DNA of 64,000 nucleotides from MWBF01 sp964614645 (GTDB taxonomy: Bacteria; Chloroflexota; Anaerolineae; CG2-30-64-16): assembly GCA_964614645.1 (NCBI GenBank), contig CAZTMA010000007.1:1-64000 (forward strand), in the 5' to 3' direction. Every line of letters begins with the position of its first letter. Within the stretch, counting starts at the first letter, position 1. Of the stretch, positions 16,162 to 24,898 are shown piece by piece. The notes beneath the pieces were generated by a model. The model made no database searches, was not told the DNA's origin, and worked only from the letters and a program-made list of their open reading frames with translations. The position numbers were made by a program, and so were the translations under genes.

Positions 16162-18456
16162 ATGTCGCGATACATCGCCACTCGCGCCATCCGCGGCGCC
16201 AACCTGATCGTGCAAGAGGCGGATGAGCTGCTCAACAAGGCGCTCGCAGAAAAGGGCGCTGACTGCCCGGTCGCCTTCCCGAATACTGCTTACTATCTGC
16301 CGACTATCTTCGGCATGACCGGCCGCGAAGTCACCAAGCTGGGCGAGCTGACGCCGGTGCTGGACCACGCGAAGGACCTGCTGCATCCCGTCCCCACGGT
16401 CCAATGCTGGACGCCCTACCTGGGCGAGACGCTGGACTCCGGTATGTCCACGCTGCTGGCCGCGGAGATTATCGAGGCCATCCGCTTTGTCTATGGCGAA
16501 GAACCGGGGCGCCTGGCAGGTTTCCAGGGGACCGGCGGCAGCTTCACCAGCCCTGACGGCGCGGCCGCCAGCGGCAACGGCCATAGCGCCACTGGCGCCT
16601 TGAACGGCCCCATCGACGACGTGCAGTTGCGCGCCTGGGGCATCCAGTTGGTCGACGGGCGTATGCCCGGCTTCGCCGCGATTGTCGGCTGCGCCAAGAG
16701 CAACGAGGTCGCGGTCAAGATCGTGCGCGAGCTGCAGAAGCGCAACATCCTCATCTTCCTCTGCGGCAACGTCAACGGCCGCTCGGTCATCCACCAGTTG
16801 CAGGAAGAGGGCGTCGAGATGGGCTACGACACGTACATCGTGCCGTTCGGCCTGGACACCCTCTCGGCCATCTACCCCATTGGGTTCGCCACCCGCTCCG
16901 CGCTGACGTTCGGTGGCATGAAGGGCGGGCAGGCGAAGGACATCTTGCAATACAACCGGCAGCGCGTCTTCGCGTTCGTGCTCGCGCTGGGCGAGGTGGA
17001 CGACCTGAAGTACGCGGCCGCCGCGGGGGCCATCAACTACGGCTTCCCCGTCATTGCGGATACGCGCATCCCGCAGATCCTGCCCACCGGCGTGACCACT
17101 TACGAGCACGTCATCTCCATGCCGTTCAACGAGATCGAGGGCAAGGATGATCTGGAGCGCGCGGAGAAGCTGGTCCAGAAGTGCATCGAGACGCGCGGCG
17201 TCAAGATCAAGCTGACCGAGGTCCCGATCCCGGTGCCTTACGGCTCCGCGTTCGAGGGCGAAGTCGTGCGCAAGAAGGACATGCGCGTCGAGTTCGGCGG
17301 CAAGTACAGCCGGGCCTTCGAGTTCCTGCGCATGGTGGACATGGACGAGGTGGAAGACGGAAAGATAGAGGTCATCGGGCCGGACTTCGCAGACGTGCCG
17401 GAAGCAGGCTCGATGGACATGGGCATCCTGGTCGAGGTCGCGGGCCGCAAGATGCAGCGGGACTTCGAGCCGGTGCTCGAGCGCCAGATTCACTACTTCG
17501 TCAACGGCGCCAGCGGCATCCAGCACATCGGCCAGCGCGACATCACCTGGATTCGCATCGGCAAGGCCGCGGCGGACAAGGGGTTCTCGCTCAAGCACTT
17601 CGGCGAGATCGTCCATGCCCGCCTGATGGCCGACTTCGGAGCCATCGTGGACAAGGTGCAGGTCAAGATCATCACCGATCCCGCCCTGCACGCCGAATGG
17701 CTGCTGAAGGCGCGCGAGGCCTATGACTACCGCAACAACCGCTTGGCCGACATGACCGATGAGTCGGTCGACGAGTTCTACACCTGCACGCTCTGCCAGT
17801 CGTTTGCGCCGACCCACCTGTGCCTGGTCAGCCCGCAACGCCTCGGCCTGTGCGGCGCGTACAACTACCTGGACTGCGCGGCCTCCTACCAGATTAACCC
17901 GACTGGCCCGAACCAGCCCATCCGCAAGGGCATGGCGCTGGACCGGACCCAAGGCATCTACGCGGGCCTGAACGAAATCGCGCAGCAGAAGTCGAACGGG
18001 ACGGTGCAAGAAGTCGCGATGTACTCGATCATGAATGCACCGATGACCGCATGCGGCTGCTTCGAGTGCATCGTCATGCTCATCCCCGAGGCGAACGGCG
18101 TGATGGTCGTCTCCCGCGAGGACACAAGCATGACGCCCGCGGGCATGACTTTCTCGACCCTGGCCGGCATGGCCGGCGGCGGGCTGCAGACGCCGGGCGT
18201 GATGGGCATCGGTAAGTACTACCTGACCAGCCCGAAGTTCATCTCCGCGGACGGCGGCTTCACCCGCATCGTGTGGATGTCCAGCGTGCTCAAGCAGACG
18301 ATGGCCGCGGAGTTGCAGGCCGTGTGCGAGCGTGAGGGCGACCCCGACCTGTTGAGCAAGATCGCGGATGAGACCATCTGCACGGACGTGGACGGCCTGC
18401 TGGCGCACCTCGAAGCGACCGGCCACCCGTCGCTGATGATGGAGCCCATGTTCTAG
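16162..18456 (+). CDS. acsB: Acetyl-CoA synthase, CODH/ACS alpha subunit (bacterial type)
   Basis: 764 residues. Joins CO, a methyl group from the corrinoid protein and CoA into acetyl-CoA. The A-cluster ligands are present with the spacing of the Moorella enzyme: C542, C545, C554 and C564 for the Fe4S4 cubane, and C631-G-C633 for the nickel site. The N-terminal domain that contacts CODH is present, so this is the bacterial AcsB form and not the shorter archaeal CdhC. A Gly/Ser/Asn-rich insert lies near residues 130-150. The ribosome-binding site is CGGAGGAA. A palindromic repeat and a toxin-antitoxin pair follow. Confidence 0.97.
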   Translation: MSRYIATRAIRGANLIVQEADELLNKALAEKGADCPVAFPNTAYYLPTIFGMTGREVTKLGELTPVLDHAKDLLHPVPTVQCWTPYLGETLDSGMSTLLAAEIIEAIRFVYGEEPGRLAGFQGTGGSFTSPDGAAASGNGHSATGALNGPIDDVQLRAWGIQLVDGRMPGFAAIVGCAKSNEVAVKIVRELQKRNILIFLCGNVNGRSVIHQLQEEGVEMGYDTYIVPFGLDTLSAIYPIGFATRSALTFGGMKGGQAKDILQYNRQRVFAFVLALGEVDDLKYAAAAGAINYGFPVIADTRIPQILPTGVTTYEHVISMPFNEIEGKDDLERAEKLVQKCIETRGVKIKLTEVPIPVPYGSAFEGEVVRKKDMRVEFGGKYSRAFEFLRMVDMDEVEDGKIEVIGPDFADVPEAGSMDMGILVEVAGRKMQRDFEPVLERQIHYFVNGASGIQHIGQRDITWIRIGKAAADKGFSLKHFGEIVHARLMADFGAIVDKVQVKIITDPALHAEWLLKAREAYDYRNNRLADMTDESVDEFYTCTLCQSFAPTHLCLVSPQRLGLCGAYNYLDCAASYQINPTGPNQPIRKGMALDRTQGIYAGLNEIAQQKSNGTVQEVAMYSIMNAPMTACGCFECIVMLIPEANGVMVVSREDTSMTPAGMTFSTLAGMAGGGLQTPGVMGIGKYYLTSPKFISADGGFTRIVWMSSVLKQTMAAELQAVCEREGDPDLLSKIADETICTDVDGLLAHLEATGHPSLMMEPMF

Positions 18457-18463
18457 CGATGTG

Positions 18464-18530
18464 AACCGCGGAAGACACGGAGCACGCGGAAGATTATCAT
18501 TCTGTGTGCTCCGTGTCTTCCGCGGTTGAT
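18464..18530. repeat. Palindromic repeat (CCGCGGAAGACACGG family) after acsB
   Basis: AACCGCGGAAGACACGGAGC (from 18464) pairs with GCTCCGTGTCTTCCGCGGTT (to about 18528) around an AT-rich loop. It resembles the element at 5817-5888. It may end the acsB transcript or stabilise its 3' end. Confidence 0.65.
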
Positions 18531-18598
18531 CGTCAAACCTGGCAGAGCAGCCTGCGACAAACCGCGACTTTACAACTTGTAGCTTTTATACTACACTC

Positions 18599-18931
18599 AT
18601 GATTGAATCCATCATAGTTGTTGATTACATAACTGAAGATGGCAGAAATCCGTTTAGACAGTGGTATGCGAAACTGCGCGACATAGAAGCTGCTGTACGG
18701 ATACGCGCCAGACTTGCTCGATTACGGGTGGGCAATTTTGGCAATGCTAGATCGGTAGGCAAAGGGGTCAGTGAACTGCGGATCGACTACGGGCCCGGCT
18801 ACCGCATCTACTTCGCCCGACATGGCGATACGGTTGTTGTGCTCTTGTGTGGGGGCGACAAAGGCTCACAATCCAAGGATATCGAATTGGCGCACCTATA
18901 CTGGGCGGACTTCAAGCGGAGACTGTCATGA
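18599..18931 (+). CDS. RelE/HigB-like toxin (Gp49 family)
   Basis: 110 residues. The sequence fits addiction-module killer proteins of the RelE/HigB superfamily, ribosome-dependent mRNA nucleases: a F-R-Q-W-Y-A-K-L-R-D region near 20, K-G-V-S-E-L-R-I near 60, G-Y-R-I-Y-F-A-R and a terminal G-G-D-K-G-S-Q-S-K-D-I-x-x-A. TATACT at 18587-18592 lies only 6 nt before the ATG, so the mRNA may be leaderless. The stop overlaps the antitoxin start (ATGA). Toxin-first order is typical of higBA. Confidence 0.85.
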   Translation: MIESIIVVDYITEDGRNPFRQWYAKLRDIEAAVRIRARLARLRVGNFGNARSVGKGVSELRIDYGPGYRIYFARHGDTVVVLLCGGDKGSQSKDIELAHLYWADFKRRLS

Positions 18932-19299
18932 GCCAACCATGGGTGGATCACAAAATCGGATTGTTTGAGGACTTGGCTGATCCTGAGTTTGCGATTGGCT
19001 ACCTCAATGTAGCCCTAGAGGATGAGGACCAGCGGGTCTTTCTGTTGGCGCTGCGCGACGTGGCCGAGGCCCGAGGGGTCAGCCAGCTCGCACGAGAGGC
19101 ACAGCTCAATCGCGAGAACCTGTATCGCATGTTGTCGCCCAACGGCAACCCTCAGCTATCCAGCCTGACCGCGCTGCTGCGGAGCCTGGGCCTGCGCCTC
19201 GCGATTCACCCGGCCGAACCCAATGCTGTGGGACCGGATGCGCTGGCGGTGGCGGAGGAGCCGGCCGAGTACAACGCTGAGAGCAAAGATAATGGCTGA
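18928..19299 (+). CDS. HigA-like antitoxin with helix-turn-helix
   Basis: 123 residues from ATG 18928, overlapping the toxin stop by four bases. An HTH spans about 55-95 (V-S-Q-L-A-R-E-A-Q-L-N-R-E-N-L-Y-R-M-L), as in the antidote family paired with this toxin type. An Ala/Glu-rich tail follows. It should neutralise the toxin and repress the shared promoter. Its 3' end overlaps the next gene by 8 bases, so the downstream CBS gene may be translated from the toxin-antitoxin transcript. Confidence 0.82.
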   Translation: MSQPWVDHKIGLFEDLADPEFAIGYLNVALEDEDQRVFLLALRDVAEARGVSQLAREAQLNRENLYRMLSPNGNPQLSSLTALLRSLGLRLAIHPAEPNAVGPDALAVAEEPAEYNAESKDNG

Positions 19300-19783
19300 A
19301 CCCCTCCTGGTCCGCGACGTGATGCGCATCGGCGTGCCGACGTGCAAGTTAGGCGACTCCGTCGCCCAAATTGCCAGGCTGATGGTCGAGCAGGGCTGGA
19401 CCGCGGTCGTCGTCATGGATGAAGACGCCGATGCGCGCGGCTGGGTCAACGAACGGATGCTGGCGCTGGCGTACACGACTGGCGACCGCGCCGGCGAGCT
19501 TGTCGCCGCCGACATCATGGACGAGGACATCCCGGAAGCGCCGGCGGATATTCCGCTCGCAGCAAGCGTGCAGTTGATGGCTGACCTCGGCGCCGACCAC
19601 CTCTTCTTCATGCACCACGCGGGCGGGAAGATGTGGCCCGCGTCTGTGCTGAACCTGCGCGACGTGGTCAAGGCGCTGGCCGGACCAGAGTTCATCCGCG
19701 ACCAGGGAATGCACGCGGCCCGGCCGACACCGATGGACCTGTTTCGGCAGCGCTATAACCTGCCGCCCAATCGAACGGCTTAA
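19292..19783 (+). CDS. CBS-domain pair protein
   Basis: 163 residues, essentially two CBS motifs (about 5-60 and 70-125). Each opens with an R-D-V-M- or A-D-I-M-like helix. CBS pairs bind adenine nucleotides or similar ligands and usually regulate a partner. No enzymatic domain is attached. The start overlaps the antitoxin end, and a reductase gene follows after 52 nt. A regulatory role towards the acetyl-CoA pathway is possible but unproven. Confidence 0.75.
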   Translation: MAEPLLVRDVMRIGVPTCKLGDSVAQIARLMVEQGWTAVVVMDEDADARGWVNERMLALAYTTGDRAGELVAADIMDEDIPEAPADIPLAASVQLMADLGADHLFFMHHAGGKMWPASVLNLRDVVKALAGPEFIRDQGMHAARPTPMDLFRQRYNLPPNRTA

Positions 19784-19802
19784 CAGCTGCCATGGACGAC
19801 GG

Positions 19803-19808
19803 TATAAT
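19803..19808 (+). promoter_or_regulatory. -10 box TATAAT before the FNR-like gene
   Basis: TATAAT in the context GACGGTATAATGGGG, 27 nt before the ATG. No convincing -35 element is seen. It would give acsD and acsC an entry point that bypasses the toxin-antitoxin pair. Confidence 0.4.
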
Positions 19809-19835
19809 GGGGTACTTGACAGAACGCTCAGGAGC

Positions 19836-20657
19836 ATGGTTGTGCCCGAACCGACCTTAAACGCCGTCGTCGCGCTGCGCACCGAGATCTCGCCCTGGCT
19901 CATTATCCTGCGCGTGGTGCCGGACGCGTGGCAACTGCCCGACTTTGCGCCCGGCCAGTTTGCAGTCCTGGGCCTGCCCGGGTCAGCCCCGCGCTGCGCC
20001 ATGTCTGAGCCGGAAGAGCCGCCGTCGGACCCCGGCAAGGTCATCCGCCGGGCCTACTCGATTGCGTCATCGTCCCTGACGCGCGAGTATATAGAGTTCT
20101 ACATTGCACTCGTCACATCCGGCGCGCTGACCCCGCGGCTGTTTGCGCTCAATATCGGGGACCGGCTGTGGCTCTCGCCGCGCATCACCGGCATGTTCAC
20201 GCTGGACCAGGTGCCCGAAGAGCAGAACGTCGTGATGATTGCGACCGGCACCGGCCTGGCCCCGTACATGAGCATGCTGACGACGCACCTGGTCTGCGGC
20301 GGCACGCGGCGGTTTGCCGTGCTGCACGGCGCACGCCATTCCTGGGACCTGGGCTATCGCTCGGAGCTGTTGACGCTCCAACACCTGTGCAAGAACCTGC
20401 TCTACAGCCCGGTCATCAGCCGGCCGCAGAGCGAACCGGTGCCCTGGCAGGGACCCACTGGCTACGTGCAGGATCTCTGGCACGGCGGCATCATCGCAAA
20501 ATCCTGGGGGTTCGCGCCGGCGCCCGACAACACCCATGTTTTCCTGTGCGGCAGCCCGGCGATGATTGACAGCGCAGTCGAAACGCTCGGCCAGGATGGC
20601 TTCATCGAACACAGCAAGCGCCAGCCCGGCCAGATTCACGTCGAACGTTACTGGTAA
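19836..20657 (+). CDS. Ferredoxin-NADP reductase-like flavoprotein
   Basis: 273 residues. An FAD-binding barrel (R-A-Y-S-I-A-S-S near 72) is followed by a Rossmann NAD(P) domain (I-A-T-G-T-G-L-A-P-Y-M-S near 133) and a C-terminal part with V-F-L-C-G-S-P-A-M-I-D. This layout matches ferredoxin/flavodoxin-NADP reductases. No Fe-S motif is seen. It lies 39 nt upstream of acsD and probably feeds or drains electrons for the pathway. The ribosome-binding site is CAGGAG. Confidence 0.82.
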   Translation: MVVPEPTLNAVVALRTEISPWLIILRVVPDAWQLPDFAPGQFAVLGLPGSAPRCAMSEPEEPPSDPGKVIRRAYSIASSSLTREYIEFYIALVTSGALTPRLFALNIGDRLWLSPRITGMFTLDQVPEEQNVVMIATGTGLAPYMSMLTTHLVCGGTRRFAVLHGARHSWDLGYRSELLTLQHLCKNLLYSPVISRPQSEPVPWQGPTGYVQDLWHGGIIAKSWGFAPAPDNTHVFLCGSPAMIDSAVETLGQDGFIEHSKRQPGQIHVERYW

Positions 20658-20696
20658 CCAATCCGTTCAAATAGCACACTCAAGGAGGTTTTCCTC

Positions 20697-21668
20697 ATGC
20701 CCGTAACCGTCGAACTCCCCGTCGAAAAATGGGCGGGCACGGTTCGCCCCGTCGTGCTGGGTGCAACCGCCGCAGAAGGCGGCACGCGCAGCCACACCCT
20801 GACCCTGGGAGGACAGGCGACGCTCCCATTCCTGAGCTTCGAAGCAAAGGCTCCGCATCCGCCCTGCGTGGCGGTCGAAGTGTGGAACCGCAACCCCGGC
20901 GAAGAGTGGCCGGAGCCGCTGACAAGCACATGGGGCGCGGCCCTCGATGACCCGGCAGCCTGGGCGCAGGCCGCCGAGGCCGCCGGCGCCGACCTGATCG
21001 CGCTGCGCTTCGCGACCGTCGATGAAACCGGGGCGCGCATGACCGGCGCTAAGGCCCGCCAGGTCCTCAAGGCCGTGCTCAAGGCGACCGGCCTGCCGCT
21101 CATCGTGCTGGGCCCCGGCCAGGCCGAACTCGACAACGAGATCCTGGTCGCAGTGGCTGAAGAGGGCGCGGGCGAGCGCCTGCTGCTCGGCGCCTGCGAG
21201 GACAAGAACTACCGCACCATCGTCGCGGCCGCGCTGGCCAACGGCCATCTGGTCACGGCCAAGACGCCGATGGATGTCAACCTGTCCAAGCAACTGACCA
21301 TCCTCATTCACGACATGGGCATGCCCATGGAGCGCATCATCACCGACCCGACGACCGGCGCACTCGGCTATGGCATCGAGTACGGCTATAGCGTCATGGA
21401 GCGTCTGCGGCTGGCTGCACTCCAGGGCGATGCGATGACCCAGCAGCCGATGATGGTCACCCCCGGCGAAGAGGCCTGGCGCACCAAGGAAGCCCGTGCG
21501 GCAGAAGGCGTGCCCGCATCCTGGGGCGACTGGGCAACGCGCGCGCTCAACTGGGAGACGATGACCGCCGCCGCGCTGGTCGAATCGGCCGCAGATATCG
21601 TCGTGCTGCGCCATCCCGAGACGGTGCGGCGCATCAAGCACATGATTGCAGAGTTGCAGAAGGCATAG
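20697..21668 (+). CDS. acsD: Corrinoid/iron-sulfur protein small subunit
   Basis: 323 residues. TIM-barrel subunit of the corrinoid Fe-S protein that carries the methyl group from AcsE to AcsB. Family marks include C-V-A-V-E-V-W-N-R-N-P near 60, the K-T-P-M-D-V-N-L-S-K-Q segment near 185 and D-P-T-T-G-A-L-G-Y-G-I-E-Y near 215. The ribosome-binding site is AAGGAGG. acsC starts 12 nt later. Confidence 0.95.
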   Translation: MPVTVELPVEKWAGTVRPVVLGATAAEGGTRSHTLTLGGQATLPFLSFEAKAPHPPCVAVEVWNRNPGEEWPEPLTSTWGAALDDPAAWAQAAEAAGADLIALRFATVDETGARMTGAKARQVLKAVLKATGLPLIVLGPGQAELDNEILVAVAEEGAGERLLLGACEDKNYRTIVAAALANGHLVTAKTPMDVNLSKQLTILIHDMGMPMERIITDPTTGALGYGIEYGYSVMERLRLAALQGDAMTQQPMMVTPGEEAWRTKEARAAEGVPASWGDWATRALNWETMTAAALVESAADIVVLRHPETVRRIKHMIAELQKA

Positions 21669-21680
21669 GGAGGTACATCC

Positions 21681-23051
21681 ATGGCCCTGAGTGGTCTTGA
21701 AATCTACAAGCTGCTCCCCGGCAGCAGTAAGGACCCGGCGGAGAAAGCACACGGCAACTGCAAGGAATGCGGCTATCCGACGTGCCTCGCCTTCGCCATG
21801 AAGCTGGCCGCCAAGCAGGCCGACCTGTCCTCGTGCAAATACATCAGCGAGGAATCGAAGGCCAAGCTCTCTGCGGCCGCGCAACCGCCCATCCGCCTCA
21901 TCACCCTGGCCGCGGACGGGCGCAGCAGCAAGGCCGGCAATGAGACCGTGCTGTTCCGCCACGAGAAGACGTTCTTCAATCCGGCCGGCATCTTCGTGCG
22001 TGTGGTGGACACCCTGTCCGCCGACGAAATCCAGAGCCAGGTGCGGGCTGTCGCGGATTATAAGGTGGATTACGTCGGCCTGGCCCTCCGGCTGGACGGC
22101 GTGGCAGTAGAGGCGGCATCCGGTGATCCGGCCCAGTTTGGCGCGGCAGTGCGCGCGGCCGGCGCCGCCATGCTCCCGCTCATCCTGGTGAGCGAGGACC
22201 CGGCGGTCATGGCCGAGGGCCTGGCGCAGACCGGCGGCATCACCCCGCTCATCTGCGCGGCCACCGCCGACAACTGGGAGGCGATGGCGCAGCTCGCCAA
22301 GTCCGCCAAGGCCCCGCTCGTGGTGCGGGCCGACACCCTGGCCGGCCTGGCCGAGCTGACCGAGAAGCTGGTCGCGGCGGGCGTCGAGGACCTCGTGCTG
22401 GACCCGGCCGCGCGCGGCTTCGGAGGCTCACTGACGGCCCTGACGCAGGTCCGCCGCCTGGCGCTGAAGAAGAACTTCCGCCCGCTCGGCTACCCGACCA
22501 TCGCCTTCCCCTATCTGGGGCAGGATGACGCGGGCATGGAGATGCTCCTGGCCGGCCAGCAGATTGCCAAGTACGCAGGCTTCGTGGTCCTCAGCCGCTT
22601 CGAACCGGCAGAGGTCTACCCGCTGCTGGTGCTGCGCGCCAACCTGTTCACCGACCCGCAGAAGCCCATCCAGGTGGAGCCGGGCATCTATCCGATCAAC
22701 AAGCCGGCCGCGGATGCGCCGGTGCTCGTCACCACGAACTTCTCGATTACCTACTTCGCGGTCGCGAACGAGATGGAGTCGAGCGGGCAGCCTGCATGGC
22801 TGCTGGTCGCGGATGCGGAAGGCATGAGCGTGCTGACCGCCTGGGCCGCAGGCAAGTTCGATGCGGAGAAGATTGCCAAGACTGTGAAGACCACGGGCAT
22901 CGCGGACAAGGTGACGCACCGCAAGGTCGTCATCCCCGGCCACGTCGCCGTGCTGATGGGCGAGCTGGAAGAAGAGCTGCCCGACTGGCAAATCAAGGTC
23001 GGCCCGCGCGAGGCCGTGGACCTGCCGCGGTTCCTCAAGACTGCGTGGTAG
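21681..23051 (+). CDS. acsC: Corrinoid/iron-sulfur protein large subunit
   Basis: 456 residues. An N-terminal [4Fe-4S] domain has C27, C30, C35 and C52 (C-K-E-C-G-Y-P-T-C then C-K-Y). A TIM barrel follows, and the C-terminal part (about 330-456) binds the cobamide. The cluster reduces the corrinoid to Co(I) when it becomes oxidised. GGGAGGT precedes the ATG. Downstream is a perfect hairpin, then vapBC. Confidence 0.95.
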   Translation: MALSGLEIYKLLPGSSKDPAEKAHGNCKECGYPTCLAFAMKLAAKQADLSSCKYISEESKAKLSAAAQPPIRLITLAADGRSSKAGNETVLFRHEKTFFNPAGIFVRVVDTLSADEIQSQVRAVADYKVDYVGLALRLDGVAVEAASGDPAQFGAAVRAAGAAMLPLILVSEDPAVMAEGLAQTGGITPLICAATADNWEAMAQLAKSAKAPLVVRADTLAGLAELTEKLVAAGVEDLVLDPAARGFGGSLTALTQVRRLALKKNFRPLGYPTIAFPYLGQDDAGMEMLLAGQQIAKYAGFVVLSRFEPAEVYPLLVLRANLFTDPQKPIQVEPGIYPINKPAADAPVLVTTNFSITYFAVANEMESSGQPAWLLVADAEGMSVLTAWAAGKFDAEKIAKTVKTTGIADKVTHRKVVIPGHVAVLMGELEEELPDWQIKVGPREAVDLPRFLKTAW

Positions 23052-23078
23052 GGACGGCGGTTGCAGGTCGAAGGTTGT

Positions 23079-23109
23079 GGCCACCGGGTTGCTGCGCAAC
23101 CCGGTGGCC
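23079..23109 (+). terminator. Perfect 14-bp GC-rich hairpin after acsC
   Basis: GGCCACCGGGTTGC (23079-23092) pairs with GCAACCCGGTGGCC (23096-23109) around a 3-nt loop. There is no T tract, so it may block 3' decay or terminate weakly. Confidence 0.5.
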
Positions 23110-23134
23110 CGTGACTTTCGTCGCCGGGCCACCG

Positions 23135-23175
23135 TTGCAATCTATCCAAAAGTGATGTAGAATGACCTATATCAC
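23135..23175 (+). promoter_or_regulatory. vapBC promoter with an inverted repeat over the -10 box
   Basis: TTGCAA (23135-23140), a 17-nt spacer and TAGAAT (23158-23163). GTGAT (23152-23156) and ATCAC (23171-23175) flank the -10 box as an inverted repeat, the position expected for autorepression by a ribbon-helix-helix antitoxin. Confidence 0.6.
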
Positions 23176-23189
23176 CGGAGGTCAGCACT

Positions 23190-23447
23190 ATGGTGGTTAT
23201 CAATAAGAAGCCAATTCAGGTCTACCTGGAGCCGGAGCAGCTGCGCTCACTGCGCGCGCTGGCCAGGCAACGCAGGGTTTCGATGGGCGAGTTGATTCGC
23301 CAGGGCGTCAACCATATCCTCAGCGAAGTTCCGCTTGAGGAAGACCCCCTCTGGAACATTGTCGGCACATTCGATTCGGGGCTCGGCAATCTGGCCGAAA
23401 AACACGATGAATACATTGCCAAGACCGTCCAGGATGAGAGCTGCTGA
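23190..23447 (+). CDS. vapB: Ribbon-helix-helix antitoxin (VapB-like)
   Basis: 85 residues. A strand residue pattern (K-P-I-Q-V-Y-L-E) is followed by two helices (Q-L-R-S-L-R-A-L-A-R-Q-R and M-G-E-L-I-R-Q-G-V), as in CopG/RHH antitoxins. The acidic C-terminal half would wrap the toxin. ATCACCGGAGGT provides the ribosome-binding site. The stop codon shares a base with the toxin start. Confidence 0.8.
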   Translation: MVVINKKPIQVYLEPEQLRSLRALARQRRVSMGELIRQGVNHILSEVPLEEDPLWNIVGTFDSGLGNLAEKHDEYIAKTVQDESC

Positions 23448-23857
23448 TGGGGCGCGAGGTCTTCGTGGATGCCTCCGCCTGGATTGCTCTGAATGACCGA
23501 GGGGATCAGTATCATCAGGCGGCCGTAGCTATTTATTACAGGCTTCTGCAAGGGAGCCGCTTTCTGGTCACTACGAACCTGGTCGTCGCAGAAGCCCAAA
23601 TCATTATCCGGCGGAAGGGCGGCTTTGACCCCGCCATCAGGTTTCTGGAATCCATCCGTCAGACCCATCGTCTGCAGATGATTTATGCCGATCCCGACAT
23701 CGACCTGCTCGCAGCCCGAATCCTACGCCAGTTCAGAGACCACGAACTGAGCCTGGCAGATGCCGTGAGCTTTGCGGTCATGCGCCAGCGCGAAATCACG
23801 GATGCATTCACGTTTGACAGGCATTTCCAGGTTGCCGGTTTCGTGCAAGCCAGATAA
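23447..23857 (+). CDS. vapC: PIN-domain ribonuclease toxin (VapC-like)
   Basis: 136 residues. The PIN acidic residues are in place: Asp in F-V-D-A-S-A-W-I-A near residue 8, Glu in V-V-A-E-A-Q near 46, Asp in L-S-L-A-D-A-V-S-F and Asp in T-F-D-R-H-F near the end. VapC toxins cleave tRNA or rRNA. It is translationally coupled to vapB (TGATG) and sits between acsC and nfnA. Confidence 0.87.
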   Translation: MGREVFVDASAWIALNDRGDQYHQAAVAIYYRLLQGSRFLVTTNLVVAEAQIIIRRKGGFDPAIRFLESIRQTHRLQMIYADPDIDLLAARILRQFRDHELSLADAVSFAVMRQREITDAFTFDRHFQVAGFVQAR

Positions 23858-23988
23858 CTGCGCATTTGAGTTCGACATCCTGACGCTAATCATTCCCTTT
23901 GTTCATGAACAGGCGTATGCTAAGGATCGGTGTCTTACTGCTTATGGCAGACGCTGATCCGGCGTCTCCCGTTATATTGAGAGGCAAA

Positions 23989-24897
23989 ATGTACAAGATC
24001 CTCGAAAAACAAGTGCTCAGCGATGTCACGAAACTCGTGGTCGTGGAAGTTCCGCACGTGGCACGCAAGGCGCGCGCCGGCCAGTTCGTGATTGTCATCG
24101 TGGACGAGCAGGGCGAACGCATCCCGTTGACCATCGCAGACCACGACCGCGCGGCCGGGACGATCACGCTTATTTTCCAGGAAGTCGGCAAGTCCACCCA
24201 GCAGATGGGCGAGCTGAACGTCGGAGACGGCTTTTATTCCGTTGCAGGGCCGCTCGGCCACCCGACCGAAATCGAGCCCTACGGGACGGTCATCTGCGTG
24301 GCGGGCGGGGTCGGCATCGCGCCGATGTACCCCATCGCGCGCGACCTCAAGGCCGCCGGCAATCACGTCATCACTATCATGGGTGCGCGCAACCAGAGCC
24401 TGCTGTTCTGGGAAGACAAGATGCGCGCCGTTTCGGACGAGCTGATTATCTGCACGGACGATGGGTCGTATGGCCGCAAGGCGCTCGTCACCGAGCCGCT
24501 CAAGGAGATCCTGTCGGCGCACGCTGGCACCGGCGGCGACGAGGTGAAGAAGGTGTGGGCCATCGGCCCCACGATCATGATGAAGTTCGTCTCGGCCACA
24601 TCCGCCCCGTTCAACGTGCCGACCATCGTCAGCCTGAACACCATCATGATCGACGGGACGGGCATGTGCGGTGGCTGCCGCGTTGCCATGACCGACGGCG
24701 CCAAGTTCGTCTGCGTGGACGGTCCCGAGTTCGACGGGCACAAGGTGGATTGGAACAACCTGCTCTCGCGCATTCAGTTCTACAAGGCTGAGGAGCAGCT
24801 CGCCGTCGAGCACTGGCAGCACCATGAGCACGCAGACGGCAGTGAATGCAATCTGGATATTGCAGCGCGCGAACTGGCTGCATCCGGGGAGAACTAG
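23989..24897 (+). CDS. nfnA: NADH-dependent ferredoxin-NADP oxidoreductase subunit A (NfnA/SudB-like)
   Basis: 302 residues. An FAD domain and an NAD-binding region (C-V-A-G-G-V-G-I-A-P-M-Y-P near 105) are followed by a C-terminal [2Fe-2S] site with C-G-G-C-R and a later Cys before D-G-P-E-F-D-G-H-K-V-D-W. NfnAB bifurcates electrons between NADPH, NAD and ferredoxin. I start at ATG 23989; the frame is open further upstream but without a plausible family N-terminus. nfnB begins one base after the stop codon. Confidence 0.9.
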   Translation: MYKILEKQVLSDVTKLVVVEVPHVARKARAGQFVIVIVDEQGERIPLTIADHDRAAGTITLIFQEVGKSTQQMGELNVGDGFYSVAGPLGHPTEIEPYGTVICVAGGVGIAPMYPIARDLKAAGNHVITIMGARNQSLLFWEDKMRAVSDELIICTDDGSYGRKALVTEPLKEILSAHAGTGGDEVKKVWAIGPTIMMKFVSATSAPFNVPTIVSLNTIMIDGTGMCGGCRVAMTDGAKFVCVDGPEFDGHKVDWNNLLSRIQFYKAEEQLAVEHWQHHEHADGSECNLDIAARELAASGEN

Positions 24898-24898
24898 A

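Noticed and set aside
16021..18426. 801-codon open frame antisense to acsB
   Set aside because: Shadow of a clear acsB; composition is typical of antisense high-GC frames.
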